In this document: positions 16,349-26,021 of the stretch, one piece after another | Position numbering within the stretch: position 1 is the stretch's first letter | Layout: each line of letters opens with the position of its first letter | Translations under genes and position numbers: made by a program | The notes under the pieces: generated by a model | Database searches by the model: none | Told to the model about the DNA's origin: nothing | The model's input: only the letters and a program-made list of their open reading frames with translations | DNA from: Enterococcus innesii | Lineage (GTDB): Bacteria > Bacillota > Bacilli > Lactobacillales > Enterococcaceae | Direction of reading: 5' to 3' | NCBI GenBank assembly: GCA_018982785.1 | Contig: JAHHEN010000004.1 | Location: 5,001 to 69,000 of the forward strand | Length of the DNA: 64,000 nt

Positions 16349-16407
16349 GTCCTCATTTAACCCACTTTAAATTGAAAAGGATTTCTTTTTGTGAAAATGT
16401 GTAATTT

Positions 16408-16436
16408 TTGTGACTTTTGTATGTAAAGACTATAAA
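16408..16436 (+). promoter_or_regulatory. probable ntp operon promoter
   Basis: TTGTGA (16408-16413) and TATAAA (16431-16436) are 17 bases apart. A second candidate -10, TATATT at 16481-16486, has no good -35. If the first is used, the leader is about 170 bases long and includes two hairpins. Confidence 0.45.
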
Positions 16437-16496
16437 AAAACGCTAGGAACCTTGTTCTATCGCTAGATTTATGTTACGGTTATATTAGAAAACGGA

Positions 16497-16582
16497 AATA
16501 GGTGAAGGTATTTGCCACTTATTGATTTTTGACACCCTACGATCAGCGAATGCCATATGCTTGATTTGTAGTGGTTTTTTTT
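16497..16582 (+). promoter_or_regulatory. structured ntp leader with a terminator-like hairpin
   Basis: Hairpin 1 pairs AATAGGTG (16497-16504) with CACTTATT (16516-16523). Hairpin 2 pairs CTAC/ATCA/GC (16537-16548) with GC/TGAT/GTAG (up to 16571), with small bulges, and is followed by GG and eight Ts (16575-16582). This lies inside the untranslated leader, 30 bases before ntpF, and therefore looks like an attenuator or riboswitch expression platform rather than the end of a gene. In E. hirae the ntp genes are sodium-induced, so Na+ sensing is a natural hypothesis. Not proven. Confidence 0.4.
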
Positions 16583-16611
16583 GCGGAAAAAAAGTGAAAG
16601 CAGGTGAGAAA

Positions 16612-16923
16612 ATGACAGTAGATGCCATTCGATTATTACAAGAAGCAGAGCAATTTGCGGAAAATAAAAATAAAGAAGCAGAAGCAGAAAAAAAACAATT
16701 GGCACAAGCACGCGAAGAACGGTTGAAGGCGTTTAAAAAAGAGTTGGCAGAAAAAGAGGCCCAACAAAAAGAAGCAATCAATCAAAAAATCGCAGCTGAG
16801 TTGGTACAATCAAAAGAACCGCTCATGGCTAAAACGAAAGCAGAAGTAGAAACACTAAGAACGATCCCTAATGAGTTAAAAGAAGAAGCATTAGCAATAA
16901 TAATAAATAAGGTTGTGACATAA
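16612..16923 (+). CDS. ntpF: V-type Na+-ATPase subunit NtpF (peripheral stalk)
   Basis: A 103-residue, highly charged helical protein rich in Glu, Lys, Ala and Gln, with coiled-coil character from about residue 8 to 80, which matches the G/F-type stalk subunit that pairs with NtpE to form the peripheral stalk of the V-ATPase. I start it at ATG 16612 behind CAGGTGAG; the frame extends upstream to 16522 but through leader sequence with a predicted hairpin and no ribosome site. Its stop codon is directly followed by the ATG of ntpI. It is first in the operon, as in E. hirae. Confidence 0.85.
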   Translation: MTVDAIRLLQEAEQFAENKNKEAEAEKKQLAQAREERLKAFKKELAEKEAQQKEAINQKIAAELVQSKEPLMAKTKAEVETLRTIPNELKEEALAIIINKVVT

Positions 16924-18860
16924 ATGGCAATTGCAAAAATGCAAAAGTTCAGTCTGTTGACCTTTTACGATCAGAAAGAAGCTGTTTTAGAGCAGCTGCA
17001 AGACTTTCAAGGCGTAGAACTGCTTTCTTCGGAAAAATATTATGATTCTGAAGAAACGACGGGTGTTTTGGCACCGGTTCGCGAGGAACAGTCTGAAGAA
17101 GAAATGGAGAACCAGTTTGGTCAAGTCAACTGGAGCTTAAATTTTTAGAAGAATATGTACCCAAAAAAGGAATGCTGGCACAACTGCGGCAACCAATCAA
17201 AAAATATACCCTTCAAGAATTGGCTGAAACAGCCCACACCTATCCTTGGCAAGAATTATGCCAAACCCTTCGTAAACAAGACAAACGTCTTCGCTTGATT
17301 GATCAAGAAAAACGCGATGTATTAGCACAAGAAGCAGAGCTGTCGATCTGGAAGTACTTCAAAGAACGGCCGGCTGTTTTAAAAGAATTAAAAAAATCAG
17401 GTGGCATGTTAGGATCGATTCCTACTTCTGAAATGGCTGACTTTACGACCAACAGTGAAAAGCTGCCGCTTGTCTATGTCGAAACCATTTATCAATCGCA
17501 AACGACAACTTACTTGTTGGTGCTTTTCCATAAAGATGTAAAAGAAAAAGTAACTACTCTTCTAAAGAAAGCAGCCTTTGAGCAATACATCTACCCTTAT
17601 GAGGGCATTCCAGAAGAAGATCTGCAAACGATGAAAGAAAAATCCCAACGTCTAATTGATGAAGAAAAAGAGATCAAAGCCGCTCTTCGCGCAATGACAA
17701 ACGAGCAAGAAATGTTGCGGATCGTTGCCGAGTATTTAGATGGAGCGATCACCCGCTTAAAAAGCAATAAAATGCTTTTACGTTCAACTCATGCGGTCTC
17801 GATTTCTGGCTGGGTTCCTGTTGATGGGGCGACCGAATTAGAAAAACGTATCAAAAAAGGAACCACAGGTAACTATTACCTCGAATACCAAGAAGTGACG
17901 GAAAAAGAGATCGCTGATGTGCCGATTTTATTAGAAAACGCACGTTGGATCAAACCTTTTGAAGGACTTGTTCGGATGTACAGCTTGCCGCAATATGATG
18001 AGTTAGATCCGACACCATTTATGGCGCCTTTTTATATGGTGGCATTCGGGATGATGGTTGCCGATTTTGGCTATGGGTTGCTCTTGTTTCTGGCGACATT
18101 CCTGGGGAAAAAACTGTTTCACCTCAGCAAAGGGCTGGAACAAAATTTGACCCTCTTTCAGTTGTGCTCGATCCCTACGATTATCTGGGGCTTGATCTAT
18201 GGCAACTTCTTCGGATTTGAATTCTCATTCCAGCTGTTGTCTGCCCAAGATGATGTCAATCAGATCTTAGTCTTATCCGTGATCTTTGGGTACATTCAGA
18301 TCATGTTTGGATTGGCGCTGAAATTTTATATTTTATGGAAGAAAAAAGACCAGAAACTGGCTGCGATGTTCCAAGCCGGTTCGTGGATCGTCTTTTTGAT
18401 CAGTGTGGTTTTTGTTGCCGCAGGAATGCTGCTTTTCCCTGATACACCGTTGCTAACGATTGGGATCGTGATGATCGCTGCCAGTCTTTTAGCAGTGGCG
18501 ATCGGCGGCAGTTTAGAAGGAAAGACCTTAGCTGGAAAAATCGGTTCTGGATTGTACGGATTGATGGATGTGACCAATTATGTTGGTGACTTGATCAGTT
18601 ACACCCGTCTGATGGCGTTAGGGGTTGCCGGCGGAAGTATCGCCTCAGCCTTCAATTTGATCATCAGCTACCTACCGCCGGCAGCCCGGTTTACCGTTGG
18701 TATCTTATTATTTGTGGCATTGCATGGCCTAAATATTTTCTTAAGTTACCTTAGTGCGTATGTTCATGGTATCCGTTTGCAGTATTTAGAGTATTTTGGA
18801 AAATTCTTTACGGGGGCGGACGTGCTTTTGCCCCTTTCAAATCAAATGAAAACTATGTAG
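16924..18860 (+). CDS. ntpI: V-type Na+-ATPase membrane subunit NtpI (a-subunit), frameshifted as sequenced
   Basis: The a-subunit of the V-ATPase, about 646 residues; a cytoplasmic N-terminal half and a C-terminal membrane half (from about residue 350) with repeated hydrophobic helices. It holds the ion half-channels and the arginine that releases the ion from the c-ring; the conserved region VTNYVGDLISYTRLMALGVA (about 18568-18628) contains it. The first frame ends at 17148 and the rest begins just before 17172. With one more base in AAATTTTT (17139-17146) the reading is WSL(K/N)FLEEYVPKKGMLAQL, a normal family sequence. ATG 16924 abuts the ntpF stop. Confidence 0.9.
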
Positions 18861-18896
18861 AGATCATCTCAGAAGAGAAGTTACAGGAGGACAATA

Positions 18897-19370
18897 ATGG
18901 AAAATTGGATTAGTTTCTTTTACGAAAATGGTGGAATTGTTTTTGCAGCTTTAGGTGTGGCGACCGCAACGATTTGCGGCGGTATCGGATCAACGATCGG
19001 TGTTGGGATGACCAGTGAAGCAGCGTCAGGATTGATCTCTGAGCAGCCAGAGAAATTCGGGCAAGCGTTGATCTTGGAATTGCTGTCTAGTACTCAGGGA
19101 TTATACGGGTTCGTAATTTCCTTTATGATCTTTGGTCAGATCAGCGGTTCGCTCTCATTCGATCGCGGATTGTACTTGTTTATTGCTTCATTGCCAATCG
19201 CGTTAACAGCAATCGTAGCCGGAAAATGGCAAGGACGTGCCGCAAGTGCTGCGATGCAGATTTTAGCCAAAAAACCAGAACATGTGACCAAAGGAATTAT
19301 CTTAGTAGCGATGATGGAAACGTATTGTATTTTAGGGTTCGTAATTTCCTTCTTGCTTGTCTTGAATTAA
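18897..19370 (+). CDS. ntpK: V-type Na+-ATPase rotor subunit NtpK (c-subunit)
   Basis: A 157-residue 16-kDa proteolipid with four hydrophobic helices, two fused hairpins, which forms the rotor ring. The essential carboxylate is Glu141 in AMMETYCILG. The other ligands known from the E. hirae Na+-bound ring (Leu61, Thr64, Gln65, Gln110, Glu139) are found here with a constant shift of two as Leu63, Thr66, Gln67, Gln112 and Glu141, in ELLSSTQGLYG and AGKWQGR. This complete set argues for Na+ rather than proton transport. It is preceded by ACAGGAGGACAATA. Only one c-type gene is present. Confidence 0.95.
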   Translation: MENWISFFYENGGIVFAALGVATATICGGIGSTIGVGMTSEAASGLISEQPEKFGQALILELLSSTQGLYGFVISFMIFGQISGSLSFDRGLYLFIASLPIALTAIVAGKWQGRAASAAMQILAKKPEHVTKGIILVAMMETYCILGFVISFLLVLN

Positions 19371-19385
19371 GAGGAGGGAAAGTGA

Positions 19386-19976
19386 ATGTCTGATATTACA
19401 CGTTTAACTGACAAAATAACCGCTGATGCGGAAAAGAAATACCAGTTGCAAATCAAAGAAGCAAAAAAAGAAAGTGAAAATCAAGAAAACTTAAAGCGAA
19501 CGCAATTAGAAAAAGAGCTGAACGAACGATTAGCTTTCTACGAAAAAGAAAAACGTGCGGCGATGTATTTGGAAATCTCAGATGTGCATATCCAATCAAG
19601 AAACAAGGTCTTGGCAGCAAAGCAGTCTGTCTTAGATGAGCTGTTTTCTGAGGCTCTGACTCGATTAAATACAATGGATCAAGCAGCATTTTATGCGTTT
19701 ATCGCTAAAGGCTTGGCGAATGCACGGTTAACTGGTGAGGTTGAGTTGCTTTTAGGTGAGAAGACCCGCCATTTAGTAGATGAGGAACTCCTTACTAAGT
19801 TGCAAGCATCGGTTCCAGAGGTTCAGCTGAAACTGGTAAATAAAACGATCCCTCGTAAGGGCGGCTTTTTGTTGCGACAAGAAGCGATTGAGTTGAATTT
19901 TACTTTTGATGCGCTGCTAGAAGCCAACAAAGAAGAGTTAAGCAATACGTTACTGCAATTGATTTTTGAACAGTAA
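19386..19976 (+). CDS. ntpE: V-type ATPase subunit NtpE (peripheral stalk)
   Basis: A 196-residue E-subunit. Residues about 10-60 are a long charged helix (many Lys/Glu, coiled coil with NtpF), and the C-terminal half is the globular domain that contacts the catalytic head, ending with FTFDALLEANKEELSNTLL. It joins the membrane subunit to the A3B3 head as a stator. It follows ntpK by 15 bases with GAGGAGGGAAAGTG as ribosome site and precedes ntpC by 14 bases. Confidence 0.9.
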   Translation: MSDITRLTDKITADAEKKYQLQIKEAKKESENQENLKRTQLEKELNERLAFYEKEKRAAMYLEISDVHIQSRNKVLAAKQSVLDELFSEALTRLNTMDQAAFYAFIAKGLANARLTGEVELLLGEKTRHLVDEELLTKLQASVPEVQLKLVNKTIPRKGGFLLRQEAIELNFTFDALLEANKEELSNTLLQLIFEQ

Positions 19977-19990
19977 GCAGGTGCAAACAG

Positions 19991-20992
19991 ATGAATGACA
20001 TCAAATACAATACCTTAAATACGAGAATTCGGACGTATGAATCGCAATTATTCGATCGCAGCCGCTATGAGCGGATGCTCTCGGCTGCTAGCGCAGAGGA
20101 AATCTACAGTATGTTGCAAGAAACGGTTTATGGTGACTTCATCAACGAGGATGATCGTGTACACGACTTTGAAGATGTGTTGATGGCGGAGTTGAAACGG
20201 GTATACGACACGATGTATCAGCTGACACCGGAAAAAGCGATCGTTGATTTCTTTGCTTTGAAATATGACTATCAAAATCTGAAAGTCTTGGTAAAAGCGG
20301 CGTATATGCAGGAAGATTTTTCTGAATACCTTGTCCCAATCGGCACCCAGCCGCTTTCCGTCCTTAAGGATCTGGTCAAGACCAGAAAAAGCAATCTTGT
20401 TGCCAAAGAGATGGTTGATTGTGTGGAAGAAGTCTTCTCTTATATTGAGAACTACCATGAGGTCCAATCGATCGATATCATCTTTGATAACCATTATTGG
20501 GAGCAATTGTGGACGATCGGCAAAGAATACGACGACGATTTGCTGCAAAGCTTGATTCGTCGACAGATCGATATCTTCAACATTTCAACAACGTTGCGCA
20601 GTTACGCGATGAAACGCAAGCGCGGCTTTATCAGCGCAGTTTTAGCCGATCATGGGAACCTACCTGCAAAAGAACTGTTAGCTGAGATCACGACTTCACT
20701 TGAGGCATTTGTGGCGTATTTGCAAGGAACTCCTTATAAAGAACTGATCAATCACAGCTATGAAGAGTTGGTAGAGAAGAAGACCTTGAATACCTTTGAT
20801 ATACGCAAAGACAATTTTCTGATGGCGAAGCTCAAAGAACATAAAATTGTTCCTTTTGGCCCTTCAGCATTGGCAGGGTACTTGTACGCCAAGGAAATTG
20901 AAAGCAAGAACTTGCGAATTCTCTTGATTGGGAAAATCAATAAGGTGCCGGAAGAGATTTTAAGAAGTCGGGTGCGTGATAGTTATGCATAA
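19991..20992 (+). CDS. ntpC: V-type ATPase subunit NtpC (d-type, central stalk socket)
   Basis: A 333-residue d/C-type subunit, all helical and soluble, which links the central shaft to the c-ring. Sequence features include the N-terminal NTLNTRIRTYESQLFDRSRYERML, here split as a repeated Arg/Tyr-rich helix, and FFALKYDYQNLKVLVKA near residue 85, both typical. Gene position between ntpE and ntpG and length match the enterococcal family. Its last three codons overlap the ntpG start by 8 bases, so the two are translationally coupled. Confidence 0.9.
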   Translation: MNDIKYNTLNTRIRTYESQLFDRSRYERMLSAASAEEIYSMLQETVYGDFINEDDRVHDFEDVLMAELKRVYDTMYQLTPEKAIVDFFALKYDYQNLKVLVKAAYMQEDFSEYLVPIGTQPLSVLKDLVKTRKSNLVAKEMVDCVEEVFSYIENYHEVQSIDIIFDNHYWEQLWTIGKEYDDDLLQSLIRRQIDIFNISTTLRSYAMKRKRGFISAVLADHGNLPAKELLAEITTSLEAFVAYLQGTPYKELINHSYEELVEKKTLNTFDIRKDNFLMAKLKEHKIVPFGPSALAGYLYAKEIESKNLRILLIGKINKVPEEILRSRVRDSYA

Positions 20993-21299
20993 AAAAATAG
21001 CAATGATGGGTGGTAAGAACTCGATCTTGCCTTTCAAAGGGCTGGGGATCGACATCTTTCCAGTCAGCGATTTGGATGAAGCCGCCCAACAACTAGAAGA
21101 AATGGCTGAAGCCTATGGGGTGATCTTTTTGACTGAGCGACTGATCGAACAATTAGAACCGATCGTTCGCCGCTATGAAGAAGTACCGACACCAGCAATC
21201 ATTCCGATCCCAAGTAGTACAGGTAGTCTAGGAATCGGTATGGCACGCATTCAGCAAAATGTGGAAAAAGCGGTAGGAATGAATATTTTAGATTCATAA
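20985..21299 (+). CDS. ntpG: V-type ATPase subunit NtpG (F-type, central stalk)
   Basis: A 104-residue F-type subunit with a Rossmann-like fold that binds the D subunit of the rotating shaft. [20 protein letters not shown] at the N-terminus and [20 protein letters not shown] near the C-terminus are the family's characteristic loops. I use ATG 20985, which overlaps the ntpC stop; the longer GTG-initiated form at 20976 lacks support. The E. hirae operon has the same gene at the same position. Confidence 0.88.
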   Translation: MHKKIAMMGGKNSILPFKGLGIDIFPVSDLDEAAQQLEEMAEAYGVIFLTERLIEQLEPIVRRYEEVPTPAIIPIPSSTGSLGIGMARIQQNVEKAVGMNILDS

Positions 21300-21330
21300 C
21301 AGACAAGTCAGCCAGCTAGGAGGAATAAAT

Positions 21331-23106
21331 GTGGCATTTGGCACAATTGAAAAAGTATCGGGACCACTGGTCACCGCCTCAGGATTGAGTGGCGCAAAAA
21401 TCCATGAAATCTGCAAAGTCAGTGACAAGGGCCTTATCGGTGAGATCATTGAGATCAAAAAAGGGCTGGTTTCGATCCAAGTATACGAAGAAACAGCGGG
21501 AATCGGACCAGGCGAACCCGTGGAAACGACAGGCGCACCATTGTCTGTCGAACTAGCACCAGGTTTGTTGACTCAGATGTTTGATGGGATCCAACGACCA
21601 TTAGATACGTTTATGTCGCAAACAGAAAGTGATTTTTTGGAACGAGGGGTCACCATCGATCCACTGAATCGCCAAAAGAAATGGACCTTTGTCCCTCAAG
21701 TACAAGTCGGTGATACCGTACAAGGCGGCGACATTTTAGGTTCAGTACAAGAAACGTCGGTGATCGAGCATAAAATCATGGTTCCACCAAACTATGAAGG
21801 AACCGTCAAAGAAATCATGGTAGGGAATTTTGCGATTACTGAAGTGATCTGTGTTTTAGAAACCATTGAGGGGGAAAAATCCTTGACGATGGTTCAGAAA
21901 TGGCCAGTTCGTCAACCACGTCCCGTTACTGCTAAATTAAATCCAGGCGAACCGTTGGTCACTGGACAGCGCGTCATCGACACCTATTTTCCAGTAGCAA
22001 AAGGCGGCTCAGCTGCCGTTCCCGGACCATTTGGTGCCGGAAAAACGGTCGTTCAGCACCAAATTGCTAAATGGTCAGATGTGGATATCGTTGTCTATGT
22101 CGGCTGCGGCGAGCGAGGCAATGAAATGCGGGATGTTATGAATGAATTTCCTGAACTGATCGACCCAAATACCGGCAAGTCGATCATGGAACGAACGGTC
22201 TTGATCGCCAATACGTCGAATATGCCAGTTGCTGCTCGGGAAGCCTCAATCTATACAGGAATCACGATTGCAGAATATTACCGTGACATGGGCTATAGTG
22301 TGGCCATCATGGCAGACTCAACATCACGTTGGGCAGAAGCGCTGCGGGAAATGAGTGGCCGATTGCAAGAGATTCCCGGAGATGAAGGTTATCCGGCTTA
22401 TCTTGGAAGTCGAATTGCGGAATACTATGAGCGAGCAGGGCGTTTCCATTCATTAGGCACGCAGCCTCGGGAAGGAAGCATTACCGCAATTGGCGCGGTT
22501 TCACCTGCTGGTGGAGACATCTCAGAACCAGTCACCCAAAATACCTTACGAATCGTGAAAGTTTTCTGGGCATTGGATAGCATGCTGGCGCAAAAACGGC
22601 ATTTTCCCTCCATCAACTGGATGAATTCCTATTCCCTTTATGAAGATCAAATCAATTCTTATTTAGATCAATTATTAGGCGATCGCTGGTCGGAGCTAGT
22701 CAATGAATCAATGGCGATTCTCCAAGAAGAAAGCCGTTTAGAAGAGATCGTTCAATTGGTAGGGATGGATTCTCTTTCTCAAAGAGACCGTTTGACGATG
22801 ATGACAGCCCGTTCTTTGAGACAAGATTACTTGCAGCAAAACGCCTTTGATGACGTTGACACGTATACATCTCGTAATAAGCAGTTCAAAATGTTAGAGA
22901 ATATTCTTTACTTTAATGAACAAGCGCAACGTGCACTGCAGCTAGGTGCTTACTTAGATGAGATCACCAAAGGAACGGTTGATCTGCGTGAGCGCATCGC
23001 CCGCAGCAAATACATTCCTGAAGAAGAATTGACCCGCTTGGATACGATCAAGCATGACATCAAAGAAATGTTACAACGAATCATTGAAACTGGAGGTGTT
23101 CATTGA
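21331..23106 (+). CDS. ntpA: V-type Na+-ATPase catalytic subunit A
   Basis: The 591-residue catalytic subunit. The Walker A loop is [12 protein letters not shown] (about residue 230), followed by the catalytic glutamate region [11 protein letters not shown] and by [19 protein letters not shown]. The non-homologous insert typical of A subunits (about residues 115-190) is present. The start is GTG 21331, positioned 7 bases after AGGAGGAATAAAT; an overlapping ATG at 21329 is out of frame. ATP hydrolysis in this subunit drives rotation and ion export. Its TGA overlaps the ATG of ntpB. Confidence 0.96.
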   Translation: MAFGTIEKVSGPLVTASGLSGAKIHEICKVSDKGLIGEIIEIKKGLVSIQVYEETAGIGPGEPVETTGAPLSVELAPGLLTQMFDGIQRPLDTFMSQTESDFLERGVTIDPLNRQKKWTFVPQVQVGDTVQGGDILGSVQETSVIEHKIMVPPNYEGTVKEIMVGNFAITEVICVLETIEGEKSLTMVQKWPVRQPRPVTAKLNPGEPLVTGQRVIDTYFPVAKGGSAAVPGPFGAGKTVVQHQIAKWSDVDIVVYVGCGERGNEMRDVMNEFPELIDPNTGKSIMERTVLIANTSNMPVAAREASIYTGITIAEYYRDMGYSVAIMADSTSRWAEALREMSGRLQEIPGDEGYPAYLGSRIAEYYERAGRFHSLGTQPREGSITAIGAVSPAGGDISEPVTQNTLRIVKVFWALDSMLAQKRHFPSINWMNSYSLYEDQINSYLDQLLGDRWSELVNESMAILQEESRLEEIVQLVGMDSLSQRDRLTMMTARSLRQDYLQQNAFDDVDTYTSRNKQFKMLENILYFNEQAQRALQLGAYLDEITKGTVDLRERIARSKYIPEEELTRLDTIKHDIKEMLQRIIETGGVH

Positions 23107-24494
23107 TGTTAAAAGAATATCGTACAGTTTCCGAAATCGCCGGCCCTTTAATGGTGGTTGAGAACGTCAGAGGCGTTAAATTTGATGAACTCGTCGAAGT
23201 CCGCATGGACACGGGTGAGATCCGTCAAGGACAAGTACTGGAAGTCAGTGATGACAATGCCGTTGTCCAAGTCTTTGAAGGTACTAGCAACTTGAGTGCC
23301 GAAGAAAGTAAAGCAAGATTTCTAGGAACTGGTTTGACTTTGGGGGTTTCTCTAGATATGATGGGTCGAGTTTTTGATGGTTTAGGAAAACCCAAAGACA
23401 ACGGTCCAAGAATCTTGCCAGAAAAACGCATCGATGTAAATGGTGAAGCTATCAATCCAATGGCACGGGACTTCCCGGATGAATTTATCCAAACGGGAAT
23501 CTCAACTATCGATCATTTAAATACCCTAGTTCGTGGACAAAAACTACCAATCTTTTCCGCCTCCGGTTTGCCTCATAAAGAGATCGCTGCTCAAATTGCG
23601 CGACAAGCAACCGTACCCAGCCAAGAAGGTAATTTCGCGATCGTCTTTGCAGCTATCGGAATTCCATTTGAAGAAGCAGAATTTTTCGTAGATGAATTTC
23701 GTAAAACCGGTGCGTTAGACCGTTCTGTTTTGTTTATGAACCTTGCCAATGACCCGGCAATCGAACGGATCGCTACCCCTAAGATGGCATTGACCGCAGC
23801 AGAATATCTGGCTTTTGAAAAAGGCATGCACGTTTTAGTGATCATGACCGATATGACGAACTATTGCGAAGCATTGCGAGAAATCTCCGCTGCTCGCCGA
23901 GAAGTTCCAGGACGTCGTGGCTACCCAGGGTATCTGTACACCAATTTAGCGACGCTGTATGAACGTGCAGGACGTTTGATGGGCAAAGAAGGCTCGGTCA
24001 CACAGATTCCAATCTTAACGATGCCTGATGGCGATAAAACCCACCCAATTCCTGATTTGACCGGCTATATCACGGAAGGACAAATCATTTTGTCGCGGGA
24101 CCTTTACAAACGCAATATCAACCCGCCAGTGGATATTTTGCCAAGTCTTTCCCGGTTGAAGGACAAAGGAACGGGAGAAGGTAAGACCCGTGCCGATCAT
24201 GCGGCAACGATGAATCAAATTTATGCCGCCTATTCCGATGGGAAAGCTGCCAAAGAGTTATCGATCGTTTTAGGAGAGTCTGCCTTGTCTGATCTTGATA
24301 AAAAGTACGCGCGTTTTGCTGATCTTTTCGAAAAAGAGTATGTCAACCAGGGATTTGAGACCAACCGGACGATTGAAGAAACGTTAGATTTAGGCTGGAA
24401 GCTATTAGCTACCTTGCCAAAACAAGAGTTGAGCCGTATCAAAGAAGAATTTATCGACGCCTATTACCCAACGGACGAGGATGTGAGTTCTTAA
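23106..24494 (+). CDS. ntpB: V-type ATPase regulatory subunit B
   Basis: A 462-residue B subunit, homologous to A but without a functional Walker A loop; it alternates with A in the head. It has [19 protein letters not shown] where A has its P-loop, and the nucleotide-contact segment [20 protein letters not shown]. The ATG at 23106 shares its A with the ntpA stop codon TGATG, with GGAGGTG 8-9 bases upstream; a TTG one codon earlier is less likely. It ends in TAATG with the ntpD start. Confidence 0.96.
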   Translation: MLKEYRTVSEIAGPLMVVENVRGVKFDELVEVRMDTGEIRQGQVLEVSDDNAVVQVFEGTSNLSAEESKARFLGTGLTLGVSLDMMGRVFDGLGKPKDNGPRILPEKRIDVNGEAINPMARDFPDEFIQTGISTIDHLNTLVRGQKLPIFSASGLPHKEIAAQIARQATVPSQEGNFAIVFAAIGIPFEEAEFFVDEFRKTGALDRSVLFMNLANDPAIERIATPKMALTAAEYLAFEKGMHVLVIMTDMTNYCEALREISAARREVPGRRGYPGYLYTNLATLYERAGRLMGKEGSVTQIPILTMPDGDKTHPIPDLTGYITEGQIILSRDLYKRNINPPVDILPSLSRLKDKGTGEGKTRADHAATMNQIYAAYSDGKAAKELSIVLGESALSDLDKKYARFADLFEKEYVNQGFETNRTIEETLDLGWKLLATLPKQELSRIKEEFIDAYYPTDEDVSS

Positions 24495-25138
24495 TGGCGA
24501 TCTTAAATGTCAATCCAACTCGGATGGAACTAAGTCGTTTGAAAAAACGGCTGACGACGGCAACCCGTGGTCACAAATTATTGAAAGACAAGCAAGATGA
24601 GCTGGTGCGCCAATTCATTCAGCTAGTAAAGAAAAACCAGGAACTTCGTAAAAAAATGGAAACTGCGCTGCAAGCAGGGATGGAAGAGTATGTGCTGGCT
24701 TCTAGTAGTATTCCCGATGTCGTTTTGCAAGAAGCATTTATGATCCCTTTAAATAAAGTGACACTAGATGTACAAAGTCGGACCATCATGAATATGGATG
24801 TGCCAGTGTTAAATCCTGTTTACGAAGAAGAAAGCTCTGATGATGACTTTTCCTATGGTTTTGTAAGTACCACCAGTGAGCTGGATCTCTCATTGTCTCA
24901 TCTCGACCAAATGCTGCCAGTAATGCTGCAATTGGCAGAGATCGAGAAAACCTGTCAACTGATGGCCAATGAGATTGAGCGGACGAGACGAAGAGTCAAT
25001 GCGTTAGAGTATATGACGATTCCCAAACTGACGGAAACCATTCAATACATCGAAAGCAATCTGGCAGAAGACGAACGAGCAACATTGACCCGCTTGATGA
25101 AGGTCACAGATATCATTGCGGAAAATGAAGCAAAGTGA
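24494..25138 (+). CDS. ntpD: V-type ATPase subunit D (central shaft)
   Basis: A 214-residue subunit forming the coiled-coil rotor shaft. The N-terminal helix LNVNPTRMELSRLKKRLTTA and the C-terminal helix RTRRRVNALEYMTIPKLTET are the two strands of the shaft and both are family signatures. It begins inside the ntpB stop (TAATG). A terminator follows at once, so the small ntpH and the K+ transporter ntpJ that end the E. hirae operon are missing here. Confidence 0.95.
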   Translation: MAILNVNPTRMELSRLKKRLTTATRGHKLLKDKQDELVRQFIQLVKKNQELRKKMETALQAGMEEYVLASSSIPDVVLQEAFMIPLNKVTLDVQSRTIMNMDVPVLNPVYEEESSDDDFSYGFVSTTSELDLSLSHLDQMLPVMLQLAEIEKTCQLMANEIERTRRRVNALEYMTIPKLTETIQYIESNLAEDERATLTRLMKVTDIIAENEAK

Positions 25139-25165
25139 GGCTTTTGCAAATCACTTGGAAAAATC

Positions 25166-25212
25166 AAAAAAAGACACGTAGAAGGGGATTCCTTTCTACG
25201 TGTCTTTTTGCT
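25166..25212. terminator. terminator of the ntp operon, shared with the convergent ABC operon
   Basis: AAAAAGACACGTAGAA pairs with TTCTACGTGTCTTTTT; A and T runs on both sides allow use in both directions between convergent ntpD and the ABC transporter genes. Confidence 0.9.
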
Positions 25213-25214
25213 TG

Positions 25215-26021
25215 TTAAGAGCGTAGTAGCAGTTGGTCATCTTTTAATTCAGCACCGCTATTTTGATGGAACATTTCCATCAATTCAGGGACGGTTAAAT
25301 GTTGCTTTTGCTCACCGGCAATGTCCACGACGATCTTGCCTTGATGAAGCATGATCAGGCGATTGCCATAGCGAATGGCATCTTCCATATCATGAGTAAC
25401 CATGAAGGCCGTCAACTGTTGTGAACGAATCAATTGATCGGTCAATGCCATGACAGTCAACGAGGTTTTTGGATCTAGGGCAGCGGTATGTTCATCTAAT
25501 AAAATCAATTTAGGTTGTTGCAATGTCGCCATCAAGAGGGTGATGGCTTGCCGCTGTCCGCCTGATAACAAACCGATCTCGGCAGAAAGTCGATTTTCTA
25601 ATCCTAAGTTTAGGCTGGCTAATTTCTCTTGGAAAAACGCGCGGTTTTTCGCTTTGACGCCTGTTGCAAACCCTCGGACTTGGCCACGTTTGTAAGCCAG
25701 TGCTAAGTTTTCTTCAACAGTCAAACGAACGGCTGTCCCCATACGTGGATCTTGAAAGACTCGGCTAATATCCTTTGAACGTTTCGTAACGGATAAACGG
25801 GTGATGTCTTTTCCATCTAAGGTGATTTTTCCTTGTTCTGTTGGGATCGTTCCTGCAATACTGTTTAAAAGGGTCGATTTTCCAGCACCATTCCCACCGA
25901 TGATCGTAATAAAATCACCGGCATTCATCGTCAGGTCAATGCCTCGCAAGACATGGTTCTCATTGATCGTTCCTTTTTCAAAGGTTTGGTGTAGATTTTC
26001 GATTGTTAAGACTGAAGTCAT
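25215..26021 (-). CDS. ABC transporter ATP-binding protein (TrpXYZ-like uptake system)
   Basis: A 268-residue ATPase. Walker A is GGNGAGKSTLLN (about residue 41), the Q-loop region follows, the signature is LLSGGQRQAITLLM (about residue 155), Walker B is LILLDEHTAALDP and the switch histidine is in VTHDMEDAIRYG. It powers uptake through the permease encoded just upstream; the ATG at 26021 overlaps the permease stop by one base. The last gene of a three-gene operon (binding protein, permease, ATPase). By family this is the amino-acid-type system called TrpXYZ in streptococci; the leader peptide here points to Phe/Tyr rather than Trp (inference). Confidence 0.9.
   Translation of the reverse strand: MTSVLTIENLHQTFEKGTINENHVLRGIDLTMNAGDFITIIGGNGAGKSTLLNSIAGTIPTEQGKITLDGKDITRLSVTKRSKDISRVFQDPRMGTAVRLTVEENLALAYKRGQVRGFATGVKAKNRAFFQEKLASLNLGLENRLSAEIGLLSGGQRQAITLLMATLQQPKLILLDEHTAALDPKTSLTVMALTDQLIRSQQLTAFMVTHDMEDAIRYGNRLIMLHQGKIVVDIAGEQKQHLTVPELMEMFHQNSGAELKDDQLLLRS

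Noticed and set aside
20048-20548. 166-codon minus-strand ORF inside ntpC
   Set aside because: Antisense to a conserved subunit gene, no supporting motif or ribosome site.
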